Source: Clostridia bacterium (GTDB lineage Bacteria > Bacillota > Clostridia > Oscillospirales > SIG627). Taken from it: DNA of 53,520 nucleotides. The DNA is taken from contig JAFUKG010000032.1 in the NCBI GenBank assembly GCA_017467865.1, positions 1 through 53,520 of the forward strand, read 5' to 3'. Each line of letters opens with the position of its first letter. Position 1 is the first letter of the stretch. Of the stretch, positions 16,201-24,442 are shown in pieces. Both the position numbers and the translations under genes were made by a program. The notes under the pieces are model-generated. The model was not told the DNA's origin. It searched no databases and worked only from the letters and a program-made list of their open reading frames with translations.

Positions 16201-17718
16201 GTGTTTAAATATGCATATGACGGAAATGAAATTATTCCCGCCGATATGCTTGCATCCTTTGGATACCGTGCCTTTATAAGAAGCGGTAATGACAAAATGA
16301 TGTCAACTGCAAGTCCTAAATCAAAGTTTATTATTTACGTGCTGAATCTTGACACAACGGTATCTGAATACACTGCTATGTCAAGCTGTTCAAGCAGTAA
16401 CAGCAAGACTGATACAGTTCTTGCTTCCGCATTTAATCTTCCCGAAGAAGGCTATATCATAGGTATTCAGTGCTATCCCTACTACGAGTTCGATGAAGCA
16501 GAGATGGGCTCGGGTCTTGCAAGCTTTGAATTGATGTTTGACCCTGCTGACTACGTGCTTAAAACTCAGCATACAACACCTGTAGTTACTATCAATTCTA
16601 AGAAGAATACTCTTACGATTTCCAATTACGACGAGGATGTGACCTACGCTTATTCGGCAGACAACGGCGAGACCTGGACAGAGCATACAAGTAAAACTTT
16701 GACCCTTACAAGAGCAAACACCTACTATCAGGTTAAGGCTCTGGCAGATGACTCTCACTTTGAAAGTGAAGTGGCAACGGCAACAACACCTTCTGCAGTT
16801 ATGCTCTTCAAGGGAGCAAGTCTTATTCTCGACGGACAGATAGGACTTAAATTCTACTTCGACATTGATAAGTCTGTAGCTCATAAAAACACGCAGACTA
16901 AGTTTAGTGTATATGACGGCAGTACGGTAATAAGCTCCAAAGTAGGATATACCTTTATAAACAAGTGGAACGGATGGAATTACGCTTCCTATGAGGCAGA
17001 CGGAAGAACGGCTTATTTCACAGTTTACGTTTCTCCTAAGGACTACGAAAACGTTTACGTAAAGTTTGATTGGATTTATGCTTACACAGATTCCTCTACC
17101 TTCGTTAGTCTGGCACCAAGTACAGAGTTCTCCGTTTCCTCTTACATTGACTCATTTAACAAGCAGGTTGAAGCGGGCAACGAGGAGTGCATTGCAGCAA
17201 ACGGTCTTGTAAAGGCACTTGAAGCATACTGCAAGAACGCGGACAACTTCTTTGACACCGCTGATGCTCTTGATGAGGTGGCTGCCGATACAAGTGCTAT
17301 TCAGAATATCACCAACCCCGCAAAGACCACTACCTACACCGAAAACGCTCCCATCGAGCATCACTCCACCTCTCTTATCCTTGAGGACACAGTGTCAATC
17401 CGACACTACTTCAAGGTAAACGACGAGACTGTCCTTGAGGGACTTACCTCAGACGCTTCAGGCTTCAGCGTGGAGAATATAATAACGGCAGAGAGCTCAA
17501 ATAAGTATCTCTTTGTGGATATACCTGATATAGACGCAGGAAATCTCGATACACGCTACACGGTAACCCTTACAGATTCTGACGGAAACGAAATTTCTGT
17601 AACTTACAGCGTTCTCAATTACGTAAAGCTCACTTATAACTCAACAGATGCAAAGCTTAAAAACCTTGCAAGAGCTATCTATAACTACTCGGTTGAGGCA
17701 GAAAAATATATCAAATAG
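13252..17718 (+). CDS. Secreted multidomain calcineurin-like metallophosphoesterase, 1488 aa
   Basis: A signal peptide (basic start, hydrophobic core, cut near AFA at residue 26) leads into a metallophosphoesterase domain (about 35-260) with all ligands: D44-I-H46, GD77, GNH117E, H196-H197 and G231-H-N-H234. A beta-rich region follows (fibronectin-like near 345-455), then two copies of a YAY...EGY..G.Q.YP domain (starting about residues 683 and 985) and a C-terminal region shared with the truncated protein at 3-1268. No LPXTG or membrane anchor is seen, so it is probably secreted or held non-covalently. The phosphoester substrate (nucleotide, phospholipid, polysaccharide phosphate) is unknown. 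SD AGGGAGGC. Confidence 0.88.
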   Translation: MFKNRIFSIVMAFILIISAVAFTAFADDTTVSEDTTVTFGVFSDIHKQPLFLERVMNDLITMADGKENIDGLALVGDIVYFQQDETPEASFYDMLDENENYQYFVQKDVVSFAMGNHEFPISATDETVCDLSKEVFTQEIGQAPESHKIIGGYHFITAGPDTYMGEMSAEQEQYVMDEVAKALEDGTDKPIFVLIHHPIDDTLYNTADRGRNTDEFTAFLKANPRLVVISGHNHYPISNPRSIYQVAGGATFMYTSSVNSGNKLSDPYATERHATSYPSQAYIMQIDSATNVVTMKRFYVTSDNTPTWIEGGDWVLDIPAMIAESAKEEIDLSVYKYTYDEREASSTAPIFNEGDEITVTSLSTKDISFTFPAGTPALDGEDNYVGYYKIEAYNKETGETVTKKIISDYFMPKNRRTTYSCSLSGLIYDTEYTLSVYPVNMWYVEGTPITVDFKTGGLPGGFGTIVGYDDTYYAAPATLNNAGNGLNIDTDSAFQITSENNHKLAGLYAVSTDQAFGGNYDIVYVYGEYNTRSTFLRKWAEGELNPATSSAVDSSWVGRIKGIDSDKFYPGIFGGKGPFTTMTGSFYTNELSTTGSHLSVAKTKNVYFYSRSWDEAIAEAEALAAGNETNLATYLANLESFYGQYFKADSHSEFIDATTKTAYESARATYLGNVITTVQSLNMKYAYASDQIVPISEVNSLSYNQVNRQGCLSYKEKFSAKIVAYVLLKDGTVTKCSAYTSAHDLSGTWRSRSINFETASWTPALPTEGYLVGFQLYPFAGMTDPEKLTTVGRTPKNCTSDPASYSIRVRFNGTYSIDVPQVPKPDYLSVDENGKLAGTAEGTVYMYAPISSADMLNGESLTYTSVNADTTFPAGLYSVKVLGIEGECTDSEPYVLFVSGTAEEQKEIGNLVITETAATIQTKATDDWMAGYWTGDSGYVLPFRSAVDAEGNLDGWPSNYCVTSSGQHVTADSSDRAGQAKAAVFKYAYDGNEIIPADMLASFGYRAFIRSGNDKMMSTASPKSKFIIYVLNLDTTVSEYTAMSSCSSSNSKTDTVLASAFNLPEEGYIIGIQCYPYYEFDEAEMGSGLASFELMFDPADYVLKTQHTTPVVTINSKKNTLTISNYDEDVTYAYSADNGETWTEHTSKTLTLTRANTYYQVKALADDSHFESEVATATTPSAVMLFKGASLILDGQIGLKFYFDIDKSVAHKNTQTKFSVYDGSTVISSKVGYTFINKWNGWNYASYEADGRTAYFTVYVSPKDYENVYVKFDWIYAYTDSSTFVSLAPSTEFSVSSYIDSFNKQVEAGNEECIAANGLVKALEAYCKNADNFFDTADALDEVAADTSAIQNITNPAKTTTYTENAPIEHHSTSLILEDTVSIRHYFKVNDETVLEGLTSDASGFSVENIITAESSNKYLFVDIPDIDAGNLDTRYTVTLTDSDGNEISVTYSVLNYVKLTYNSTDAKLKNLARAIYNYSVEAEKYIK

Positions 17719-17730
17719 GAGGATAAATGA

Positions 17731-17856
17731 ATGGAAAAAACAATTTATGAGTCCCCCGAAATCGAAGCAGTCCTTTTCGACAGCGCGGATATTGTCACCG
17801 TAAGCTTCGCTTGGAACGACGAAGAAGACCAGCTTCCTCCCACTGTTTGGGGATAA
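17731..17856 (+). CDS. 41-aa acidic peptide, family member 2
   Basis: ATG 17731 lies 10 nt after an AGGAGG sequence that overlaps the end of the phosphoesterase gene. The 41-residue product carries YESPEIEAVLFDS, then ADIVTVSF and the C-terminus QLPPTVWG, closely matching the peptide at 1290-1412. Conservation of both sequence and position argues for function. As with the first copy there is no signal peptide or Cys, and the role is unknown. Confidence 0.8.
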   Translation: MEKTIYESPEIEAVLFDSADIVTVSFAWNDEEDQLPPTVWG

Positions 17857-17888
17857 GAAAAAGCGGACTCGAAAGAGTCCGCTTTTTC
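17857..17888 (+). terminator. Terminator after peptide 2
   Basis: A perfect 14-bp stem with a GAAA loop: GAAAAAGCGGACTC pairs with GAGTCCGCTTTTTC. Confidence 0.9.
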
Positions 17889-17889
17889 A

Positions 17890-18017
<128 letters not shown>

Positions 18018-18018
<1 letters not shown>

Positions 18019-18045
18019 AAAAGAGGCTTTTACAAGCCTCTTTTT
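18018..18045 (-). terminator. Terminator of the Gfo/Idh oxidoreductase gene
   Basis: AAAAAGAGGCTT pairs with AAGCCTCTTTTT with a 4-nt loop just past the stop codon at 18056. Confidence 0.8.
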
Positions 18046-18055
18046 TCACTATTAC

Positions 18056-19357
18056 TTAAAATATAGACGTTTCGGGGTCGTCAACAACAAGGTCGAGAGA
18101 ATACTTACTCTGACACATTTCGTTTTCTCTTCTGAACCATCTTCCTCTTGTGAAGTCGGGGAATTCAACGGGATGACCGCCCTGATTAATAGAAGCCTCG
18201 GAAAGAGGACCGATAGCAAGCCAAGTAGCGGTATCGTATACGTCGATGGGGGGCTCGGTCTCTGTCTTAACGCTTTCAACAAACGCTCTTACAACAAGCC
18301 AGTCCATACCGCCGTGACCGCCCTTTTCTCCGGCATTTGCAAATTCACGGTGGAGAGGATGGTCGTATTTTTCATACATTTCAGCCTTGTTGTCGAAGGT
18401 CTCATCTCCTTCCTTCATTCCTTCAAGGAAGAAGGTGTATCTTTTTGCTCCGCTTTCTTCGCACATACCCTTAGTTCCTCTTATTGTGAACTCACGGCTG
18501 TAAAATGCGCGGGGGAGAGTAGTGTCAAGGGTGAGGTGAATGGTCTCACCGTTAGCACAGGTGATGATAGTATTGATTATATCGCCCTGCTTGAACGTCT
18601 CACCTGCAAAGGGATGGTCTGCGGGAACGTGGTCCTTCATATAGGTTTCAATACCTCTTGCCTTTGATGCAACTGAAACAAGAGAAAGCATGCGGTTACC
18701 CTTATTGATATTAAGGCACTTGGAGATAGGGCCAAGCTCGTGAGTAGGATAGTTTTCAAGACATCTGTTCTTGTACTCAGCAAGTCTGTAATGGTCCGTA
18801 ATAATCTTCTTTTCACCGTTTTCAAGGTAAAATTCAGTGCTATCTAAGAAAAACTCAACTTCATTGAGATAATGGTGGTAAGCACCGTTGGCGTGTACAA
18901 TTTCGCCGAAGAGACCCTCTTTAACCATTCTGAGAGCCATCATTTCGTTTCTTCCGTAGCAGCAGTTTTCAAGCATCATACAAGGCACGCCTGTCTTTTC
19001 GTAAGCGTCAACAAGCTCATAGCACTCTGATATGTCAAATGCGCATCCAACCTCGATGCCGGTGTATTTACCTGCGTACATAGCTTCAATGGCAAGCTTA
19101 ATTCTGGAATTCCAGCTTGTCATGATAAACACTGCATCTATCTCTTCCATTGCAAGAATGTCCTTGTAGTTTGTGGTCATAATGGGCTCAGTGCGTCCCT
19201 TTTTTACAAGAGTTTTCTTTGCATTTTCCATCTTTAATGGATTGAGGTCACAGATAGCCACAACCTCAACGTCGTTCATTTCGGATACACACTGATTTAA
19301 AACCGCATATCCGCGTCTGCCAAGTCCTATGTAACCAACTTTAATCTTTTCTTTCAT
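18056..19357 (-). CDS. Gfo/Idh/MocA-family oxidoreductase
   Basis: The 433-aa product begins with a Rossmann nucleotide-binding region (KVGYIGLGRRGYAVLNQC), followed by VVAICDLNPLKMENAKK and the EVGCAFDISECYELVDAYEK region where this family has its catalytic EKP-type motif, here replaced. The C-terminal part carries the beta-sheet domain. These enzymes oxidise or reduce sugars and cyclitols with NAD(P). The length (433 aa) and ATWLAIGPLSEASINQGG end suggest a glycoside-acting subgroup. The divergent AraC regulator at 19491 probably controls it, implying a sugar inducer. SD CAGGAGAAAC. Confidence 0.85.
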   Translation of the reverse strand: MKEKIKVGYIGLGRRGYAVLNQCVSEMNDVEVVAICDLNPLKMENAKKTLVKKGRTEPIMTTNYKDILAMEEIDAVFIMTSWNSRIKLAIEAMYAGKYTGIEVGCAFDISECYELVDAYEKTGVPCMMLENCCYGRNEMMALRMVKEGLFGEIVHANGAYHHYLNEVEFFLDSTEFYLENGEKKIITDHYRLAEYKNRCLENYPTHELGPISKCLNINKGNRMLSLVSVASKARGIETYMKDHVPADHPFAGETFKQGDIINTIITCANGETIHLTLDTTLPRAFYSREFTIRGTKGMCEESGAKRYTFFLEGMKEGDETFDNKAEMYEKYDHPLHREFANAGEKGGHGGMDWLVVRAFVESVKTETEPPIDVYDTATWLAIGPLSEASINQGGHPVEFPDFTRGRWFRRENEMCQSKYSLDLVVDDPETSIF

Positions 19358-19403
19358 AAGTTTCTCCTGAATTCTATTGACAATAATTTAAATACCAACT
19401 ATA

Positions 19404-19431
19404 ATTATATACGCTTTAAAATATAAATCAA
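19404..19431 (-). promoter_or_regulatory. Promoter of the Gfo/Idh gene
   Basis: Minus strand: TTGATT (19426-19431), 16-bp spacer, TATAAT (19404-19409). The rest of the 133-bp divergent region is very AT-rich; no clear AraC site was recognised. Confidence 0.6.
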
Positions 19432-19490
19432 GATGTTTTAAGATATATTTTTTACAAATTTGGATAAAAATTTTAGATTTTGGTGAATGT

Positions 19491-20291
19491 ATGAAAAGTT
19501 TTAACGTTAATTATCCTTTTGTTATAAAAAGAGTAAATACCGGCTATGACTACAAATGGGACAGCACCTTTGATTTTACAGGTGAGACTCACGACAGCTG
19601 GGAATTTGTCTGCGTTCTTGAGGGCGAGGTTGAGATAGTAGAGGAGCACAACGTATATAAGCTTTGTGCAGGAAATTTCATCGCTCACGCCCCCTTGGAG
19701 TTTCATAGAATTAAAAGCTCTAACAATACAAGCCCCCATCTGTTTGTGGTTTCCTTTGTCCACGAGGGAGTTATGCCCAAAAGCCTTTCAGAGGGTGTAT
19801 TCTTCCTCTCTCACGAAGAGATAGAAGAGTATTCTCTCATAATGAAGGACATTCTTGAATGCCTCTACAAGAACCACGATAAAAGCGAGACTCTGGGCGC
19901 CGAGGCGTCCCTTCTTCTCAGCGCCTTTGCGGTGAAGCTTGTTACGCGCCACCATCCCCATAGAACCTTCGCTTCTTCAAAGAGTGCCGAGAATTACAGA
20001 AAGGTTATACAAGTTATGCAGAACAACCTTTATGAAAACCTTTCTCTCGAGGACATATCGTCAATCTGCGCCATGAGTACAAGCTCTATAAAGGCACTTT
20101 TCAGAACCTATGCAGGTATCGGGCCCAAGACTTATTACACCAATATGAGAGCAACGGAGGCTATGAGACTGCTGGGGGAAGGAAAGAGCGTTGAAGAAAC
20201 CTCGGATATGCTCAATTTTTCGTCGGTGGGATACTTCTCATACTTCTTCAAAAAATATTTCGGTCAACCGCCGTCATTTTACAAAAACTAA
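19491..20291 (+). CDS. AraC-family transcriptional regulator
   Basis: The 266-aa product has an N-terminal cupin-like sensor (about 20-95; HDSWEFVCVLEGEVEIVEEH and LCAGNFIAHAPLEFHRI) and a C-terminal pair of helix-turn-helices (about 170-266; LSLEDISSICAMSTSSIKAL and SVGYFSYFFKKYFGQPPSFY, the classic AraC signature end). It likely senses a sugar or polyol and activates the divergent oxidoreductase gene. The ribosome binding site is weak (TTTTGGTG). Confidence 0.92.
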   Translation: MKSFNVNYPFVIKRVNTGYDYKWDSTFDFTGETHDSWEFVCVLEGEVEIVEEHNVYKLCAGNFIAHAPLEFHRIKSSNNTSPHLFVVSFVHEGVMPKSLSEGVFFLSHEEIEEYSLIMKDILECLYKNHDKSETLGAEASLLLSAFAVKLVTRHHPHRTFASSKSAENYRKVIQVMQNNLYENLSLEDISSICAMSTSSIKALFRTYAGIGPKTYYTNMRATEAMRLLGEGKSVEETSDMLNFSSVGYFSYFFKKYFGQPPSFYKN

Positions 20292-20318
20292 GGAGAGCTT
20301 TTCGCTCTCCTTAATTTT
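20289..20318 (+). terminator. Terminator after the AraC gene
   Basis: TAAGGAGAGC pairs with GCTCTCCTTA, followed by ATTTT; the stop codon is inside the 5' arm. Confidence 0.8.
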
Positions 20319-20368
20319 CTGTTGTGTGCTTTTATGAGAATAAAAATTGAAGAAGAAAACACAAAGTG

Positions 20369-20405
20369 TTTTCAACAATAATTCTGCATTCTGAATTCTG
20401 AATTT
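20369..20405. repeat. Short type A repeat fragment
   Basis: ATTCTGCATTCTGAATTCTG words only, without internal hairpins. Confidence 0.5.
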
Positions 20406-20412
20406 AAATAAC

Positions 20413-20438
20413 AATATGGGAGCCAAAGCTCCCATATT
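20413..20438 (-). terminator. Hairpin after the DHHW gene
   Basis: AATATGGGAGC pairs with GCTCCCATATT with a CAAA loop. The U-run on the minus strand is weak. Confidence 0.65.
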
Positions 20439-20439
20439 A

Positions 20440-21564
20440 TTATTTAAACGACATACTTTGATTTAATATAAGTGCGCTGTAAAGGAAGAGTACGTCGGCA
20501 TTTTCAAACTCCTCGGGTGATACGAATGCCCCGATAAAGTGGGAGGCAAGGTATCTTATATCAATGAGTATTATCTCGGAATAGCCCTCTGTCATAAGAG
20601 GAGCAAGACTGCTTGTATAAGAGTCGCGGAAGATAATAAGCTTTTTGCCCGACGTGTTCTTTTCGTTTACTATTCTCATAAGGTTAACTGCGCCCGATAA
20701 GAACATTTCGTAAGGGTCCTTGGAGTTAAGCTTATCCATATTGTAAACCTTTGAGGGCTTGATGTTTTCAAGGACTCCGTCTGTTCCCTCGTAGTTATAA
20801 ACCTTGCAGTTCTCAATCGTCTCGTTGGTAAGATAAGTTATCTTGTCGGGAGGAAGAGGAAGAGAGGACTGACCGTAATATACTCCGTAGAAGTCGGTGT
20901 CAAGAGTAACTTCCTTGTAGTCACTTGTCTTTTCGGCTCCCATAGCGTCAAGAATAGCGTGGGCAACGTCAACAATTTTCTCCTGACTCCAATGAGTGTC
21001 GGTCTTATAATAATCGGTGTAGTGGAGAAGAGGGAAGACGTCGATATACTTTGCAAAGGGAACACCCGACACAACGCTTTCCGTCAGCTTATTATAGTCA
21101 AGGCTCGGGTAATTTCCCGCCCCTGCAAGAGTAGTATTTTTATCGGGGATAATGGAAAGATAAACGTTACTTGTTTTTCCCTCAATATAGGTTTTATATA
21201 GATAGTTCAGCTTGTTTACCGCATTTGTTATTGATGCATCCGATATGGTGCTTTCAAGCTTTGCGGCATATCCGTCGTGAATATATATATCGTTGTTGTC
21301 ATTCTGACGGAAAATATAGAACTTTGATATGGCCTTCAGCGTTCTGAAACTGTCGCGGAAGGGAAATTGGTCGGTAGCGTAGCTTTCAAATTCCTTTGTG
21401 AATTTGCCCGAAAGAACGGTGTCAACGCTTATTTCGGGGAACTGTGCAAGAGGACGTCTTTCACTTTCAGACGTGGCGCCGGGGGCTTTCATCCAAGCCA
21501 GCACCGATAAAGTGAGCATTACTGCTATTATAAGAAGTGATGACAGTATATATTTAATTTTCAT
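20440..21564 (-). CDS. DHHW-family (AlgX/AlgJ-like) protein
   Basis: The 374-aa product has an N-terminal membrane anchor (about 5-25) and then an extracellular SGNH-hydrolase-like region. TDTHWSQE is the family's conserved DxHW motif, and FRDSYTSSLAPLM near the C-terminus is the probable serine block. It sits 12 nt downstream of the MBOAT gene. Pairs of an MBOAT channel protein and a DHHW/AlgX-like esterase-fold protein transfer acyl (usually acetyl) groups to exported polysaccharides. The acceptor polymer is not evident because no biosynthetic genes are nearby. Confidence 0.85.
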   Translation of the reverse strand: MKIKYILSSLLIIAVMLTLSVLAWMKAPGATSESERRPLAQFPEISVDTVLSGKFTKEFESYATDQFPFRDSFRTLKAISKFYIFRQNDNNDIYIHDGYAAKLESTISDASITNAVNKLNYLYKTYIEGKTSNVYLSIIPDKNTTLAGAGNYPSLDYNKLTESVVSGVPFAKYIDVFPLLHYTDYYKTDTHWSQEKIVDVAHAILDAMGAEKTSDYKEVTLDTDFYGVYYGQSSLPLPPDKITYLTNETIENCKVYNYEGTDGVLENIKPSKVYNMDKLNSKDPYEMFLSGAVNLMRIVNEKNTSGKKLIIFRDSYTSSLAPLMTEGYSEIILIDIRYLASHFIGAFVSPEEFENADVLFLYSALILNQSMSFK

Positions 21565-21576
21565 ATTACATCCTCC

Positions 21577-22974
21577 TTAAAATCTGAAATACAAGAACGG
21601 ATTGTAAGAGCCGTCAACAAGGTAAGCGGTACACACAAGCAAAAGACATACAACTGCCACGGGCTCTATAACCGAAATAAGCCCTTGAAGCTTCGACTCG
21701 GAAAGCTTGGAATGAAGCTTTTTGGGCAGGGGAGTTGAACCTATGATACCGAGAATGAAAATCACGGCGTTGCTTGAGAGATGATATATGGTCGCCTTGC
21801 TTGAAAGGGCATATCCTCCAAGACCGAACATACCGATAAGGTCCTGACCCGCCGTCGCCATATTGGGTGCGTTGAATACAACGAAGCCGATTATGACGAA
21901 GAGCATCGTATAGATATGGGCAATAATGGCATTTTTGCCGATAAGCTTTCTTACAAAGAATTTTTCCCCGATAAGCAGTATCGCGTATATGAGACCCCAT
22001 ACGACGAAGTTCCACGCAGCACCGTGCCACAGACCCGTCAGCATCCATACGACAAAGGTATTGAAAAGCCAGCGCATTGTCTTAACTCTGTTTCCGCCAA
22101 GGGGGATATACACGTAGTCTCTGAACCAAGAGCCAAGGGACATATGCCAGCGTCTCCAGAATTCGCTGATGCTCTTTGAAATATAGGGATAGTTGAAGTT
22201 TTCGATAAAGTTGAAGCCGAATACCTTACCAAGACCTATTGCCATATCGCTATAACCCGAAAAGTCGAAGTAAACGTGTATGGCGAAGGCAAGGGCATAA
22301 ACCCAGAAGAAGAGGACGGATTTGTCAGCACTCTCTCTGAAAACGTCGCAAACCTCACCCATCTGATTAGCGATGAGTACCTTTTTGGAAAGACCGACTG
22401 CAAAGCGTCTTATACCGAGATAAAATTTCTCAAAGGAGTGTGTGCGCTCTTCAAGCTCACGGCATACGTCAACGTATCTTACAATTGGGCCTGCAATAAG
22501 CTGAGGGAAAAGGGCAACGTAGGTTGCGAAATTTATGATATTTTTCTGATAGGGCACGTCGCCTCTGTAAACGTCAATGGTATAGCTGAGTATCTGGAAG
22601 GTATAAAAGCTGATACCGATAGGAAGAGCAATCTTCAAAAGAGGGATACTCAGCCCCGTTACTGCATTGAAGTTATATATAAAGAAGTCGGCGTACTTGA
22701 AAAATCCAAGGAGAATAACACTTGATATAACCGAAAGGGAAAGAAAGAGCTTTTTAAGCCCTGCAGTTTTCGATTTATCAATAGCCATTCCAAGGAAATA
22801 TCCTAAAAGTATGGATCCTATCATCAAAAACAAATACTTGGGCTCACCCCAGCCGTAAAAGATAAGGCTGGAAAGCATGAGAACGGTATTTTTCAAGCAT
22901 TTGGGAACGATAAAATATATTATAAGCACTACGGGAAGGAAATAAAAAAGAAAGGGCATTCCCGAAAAAAGCAT
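21577..22974 (-). CDS. MBOAT-family O-acyltransferase (AlgI-like)
   Basis: The 465-aa polytopic product carries the diagnostic FWRRWHMSLGSWFRDYVYIP segment and the catalytic-histidine motif LTGLWHGAAWNFVVWG, plus YFDFSGYSDMAIGLGKVFGF. It moves acyl groups across the membrane for O-acylation of cell-surface polysaccharide. ATG 22974 follows AAAGGTGGTG. It is the first gene of a two-gene operon with the DHHW protein. Confidence 0.92.
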   Translation of the reverse strand: MLFSGMPFLFYFLPVVLIIYFIVPKCLKNTVLMLSSLIFYGWGEPKYLFLMIGSILLGYFLGMAIDKSKTAGLKKLFLSLSVISSVILLGFFKYADFFIYNFNAVTGLSIPLLKIALPIGISFYTFQILSYTIDVYRGDVPYQKNIINFATYVALFPQLIAGPIVRYVDVCRELEERTHSFEKFYLGIRRFAVGLSKKVLIANQMGEVCDVFRESADKSVLFFWVYALAFAIHVYFDFSGYSDMAIGLGKVFGFNFIENFNYPYISKSISEFWRRWHMSLGSWFRDYVYIPLGGNRVKTMRWLFNTFVVWMLTGLWHGAAWNFVVWGLIYAILLIGEKFFVRKLIGKNAIIAHIYTMLFVIIGFVVFNAPNMATAGQDLIGMFGLGGYALSSKATIYHLSSNAVIFILGIIGSTPLPKKLHSKLSESKLQGLISVIEPVAVVCLLLVCTAYLVDGSYNPFLYFRF

Positions 22975-22997
22975 TTAAACACCACCTTTAAAAATAA

Positions 22998-23133
22998 AAT
23001 GCAGAATGATGAATGTAGAATGATGAATTTTGGACAATTTGCCTTTAGGCAAATTTACTTTTAATTAAAATTTTGCTTTCAGCAAAATTTTCCTTAATTC
23101 TGCATTCTGCATTCTACATTCTACATTCTGCAT
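22998..23133. repeat. Type A mosaic repeat, complete copy
   Basis: TGCAGAATGATGAAT words at left and ATTCTGCATTCTACATTC words at right. Internal hairpins are AATTTGCC/GGCAAATT and AAAATTTTGCT/AGCAAAATTTT, different 'words' from other copies. It abuts the type B element. Confidence 0.75.
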
Positions 23134-23136
23134 TGC

Positions 23137-23243
23137 GATTCACTTCGGTGTCGCACATTGCTCCACCTACGTTCACTGCATGGCTTTTACTTTTGCAGGT
23201 TCCGCTAATTCGCTACACCGCAAAAGTAACCCGCACATCTGCA
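23137..23243. repeat. Type B structured repeat, copy 1
   Basis: This matches 25000-25108 over about 105 bp, with shared CGGTGTCGCACATTGCTCC and CGCTAAT cores. A stem ACTTTTGC (23189-23196)/GCAAAAGT (23220-23227) encloses the conserved loop. Confidence 0.75.
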
Positions 23244-23246
23244 TTC

Positions 23247-23275
23247 AAAGAACTAAGGCTGAGCCTTAGTTCTTT
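23247..23275 (-). terminator. Hairpin at the end of the DUF4358 gene
   Basis: AAAGAACTAAGG pairs with CCTTAGTTCTTT; the stop codon lies inside the stem and little U-run follows on the minus strand. Confidence 0.55.
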
Positions 23276-23877
23276 GTAGCCTCGAAGGTTACCTCTCCAA
23301 CTGCTTCAACGAATGCATCAACAAAGCCGTCGATACCGATCTGCATTTCGGAGTCAATCATAACGAGCATAACTGTGTTGCCTGATACAACAGTTCTGAT
23401 AAGGTCTGCTTCAACGCACATCCACTTTCTTTGGTTGATGCCGTTGATCATTTCTGTTGCAACTGCCTCTGCGTCCTCGCCGTCCTTAACGCTGAGAAGA
23501 ACGAGAGAGTAAGCCTGAGAGCCTATCATAGACTCTGAAACGATTACTGCATTTACCTTAGAGTCATCTGCAAGACCTGTGTAATATGCATAATAATCAG
23601 CGGTAATCATTTCTGCAGGAATAGTGCCTGCCATAAAGGGAACGGGATACTTTTCATAGATTTTGTCAACTGCCGCCTGAAGTTCTTCCGCGCTGAGAAC
23701 AGAAGTGCTTGCTTCGGGAACGTCGGGTGTTTCGGGAACGTCGGGTGTTTCGTTGTTGTTGACGTTGTCAACAACCTCATTGTTGTTTTCGGGTGCTTCT
23801 GCATCGTCCTTTGCGCAGGATACGAGCATTACTGCAAGTGCGAGAATGAGTGCGAGTACAAGTGCGAGCTTTTTCAT
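23266..23877 (-). CDS. DUF4358-type lipoprotein
   Basis: The 203-aa product has a lipoprotein signal peptide with the lipobox LVSC at residues 18-21, a short acidic linker containing VPETPDVPEA repeats (about 45-58), then a globular domain resembling DUF4358: an amphipathic start, PAEMITADYYAYYTGL, and a regular alternation of strands. DUF4358 proteins are of unknown function in Clostridia. It is the third gene of an operon with an ECF sigma factor and a putative anti-sigma factor, suggesting a cell-envelope stress output. Confidence 0.78.
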   Translation of the reverse strand: MKKLALVLALILALAVMLVSCAKDDAEAPENNNEVVDNVNNNETPDVPETPDVPEASTSVLSAEELQAAVDKIYEKYPVPFMAGTIPAEMITADYYAYYTGLADDSKVNAVIVSESMIGSQAYSLVLLSVKDGEDAEAVATEMINGINQRKWMCVEADLIRTVVSGNTVMLVMIDSEMQIGIDGFVDAFVEAVGEVTFEATKN

Positions 23878-23900
23878 TTTTCTTTTTTCCTTTCGGCTTT

Positions 23901-24425
23901 TTAATTTACTTTTTTAATGTAGAACTTTTCAGTTCCTTCTTTGTGTGAGATACTGTAAAGGGAGCTTTTCTTATCCGTTTTTACTTCGAGCTGATATCCG
24001 TCGGCTTCGCCTTCAAACATCCAGATGAATTCTGCGTTTTTTTTGGTTTTTATCTTTTGCCCCATATCCTCTCCGTCAATTACTATCATCCCTGACGAAA
24101 CCGTAATTTCGGCATCCTTGTCGGTCTTTAAGGGAATGGTAACACGGGAGGCTGTAAAGGTGCGTGCCACAGCCACCGACGAGTTTTCATAAACAAATAC
24201 GTTTTTACCGCCAATCTCATCGCCGTTGAGGTATAGGCTTGCCCCCTCGTTCCAGAAGAAGGTAAAGGCGAATATTATCATTGCGGCAATTCCCGCCGCA
24301 GCATAACAAAAAGCTGCCTTTACGTGATGATTTTTTCTTTCCTTGGCACTTTCACTTATAAGTCTTTCTTTTATGGAGCTTGGTGCGGTTATTTTTTTGT
24401 AAGCGCTGATATCGTTTTCGTTCAT
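23901..24425 (-). CDS. Putative anti-sigma factor (single-pass membrane protein)
   Basis: The 174-aa product has a charged cytoplasmic N-terminus (1-35), one membrane helix (about 36-58; AAFCYAAAGIAAMIIFAFTF) and an extracellular beta-rich domain of about 115 residues. I find no zinc-binding HxxxCxxC motif. Its role is inferred from position, 17 nt downstream of an ECF sigma factor, and from the topology, which suits binding sigma inside while sensing a signal outside. A different regulatory role remains possible. Confidence 0.68.
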   Translation of the reverse strand: MNENDISAYKKITAPSSIKERLISESAKERKNHHVKAAFCYAAAGIAAMIIFAFTFFWNEGASLYLNGDEIGGKNVFVYENSSVAVARTFTASRVTIPLKTDKDAEITVSSGMIVIDGEDMGQKIKTKKNAEFIWMFEGEADGYQLEVKTDKKSSLYSISHKEGTEKFYIKKVN

Positions 24426-24442
24426 CGGGCAACACCTCTTTT

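Noticed and set aside
1290..17856. LPPT-[I/V]-WG ends of the small peptides as sortase signals
   Set aside because: A sortase signal needs LPXTG followed by a hydrophobic segment and basic tail, and a secreted protein; the peptides end right after WG and have no signal peptide.
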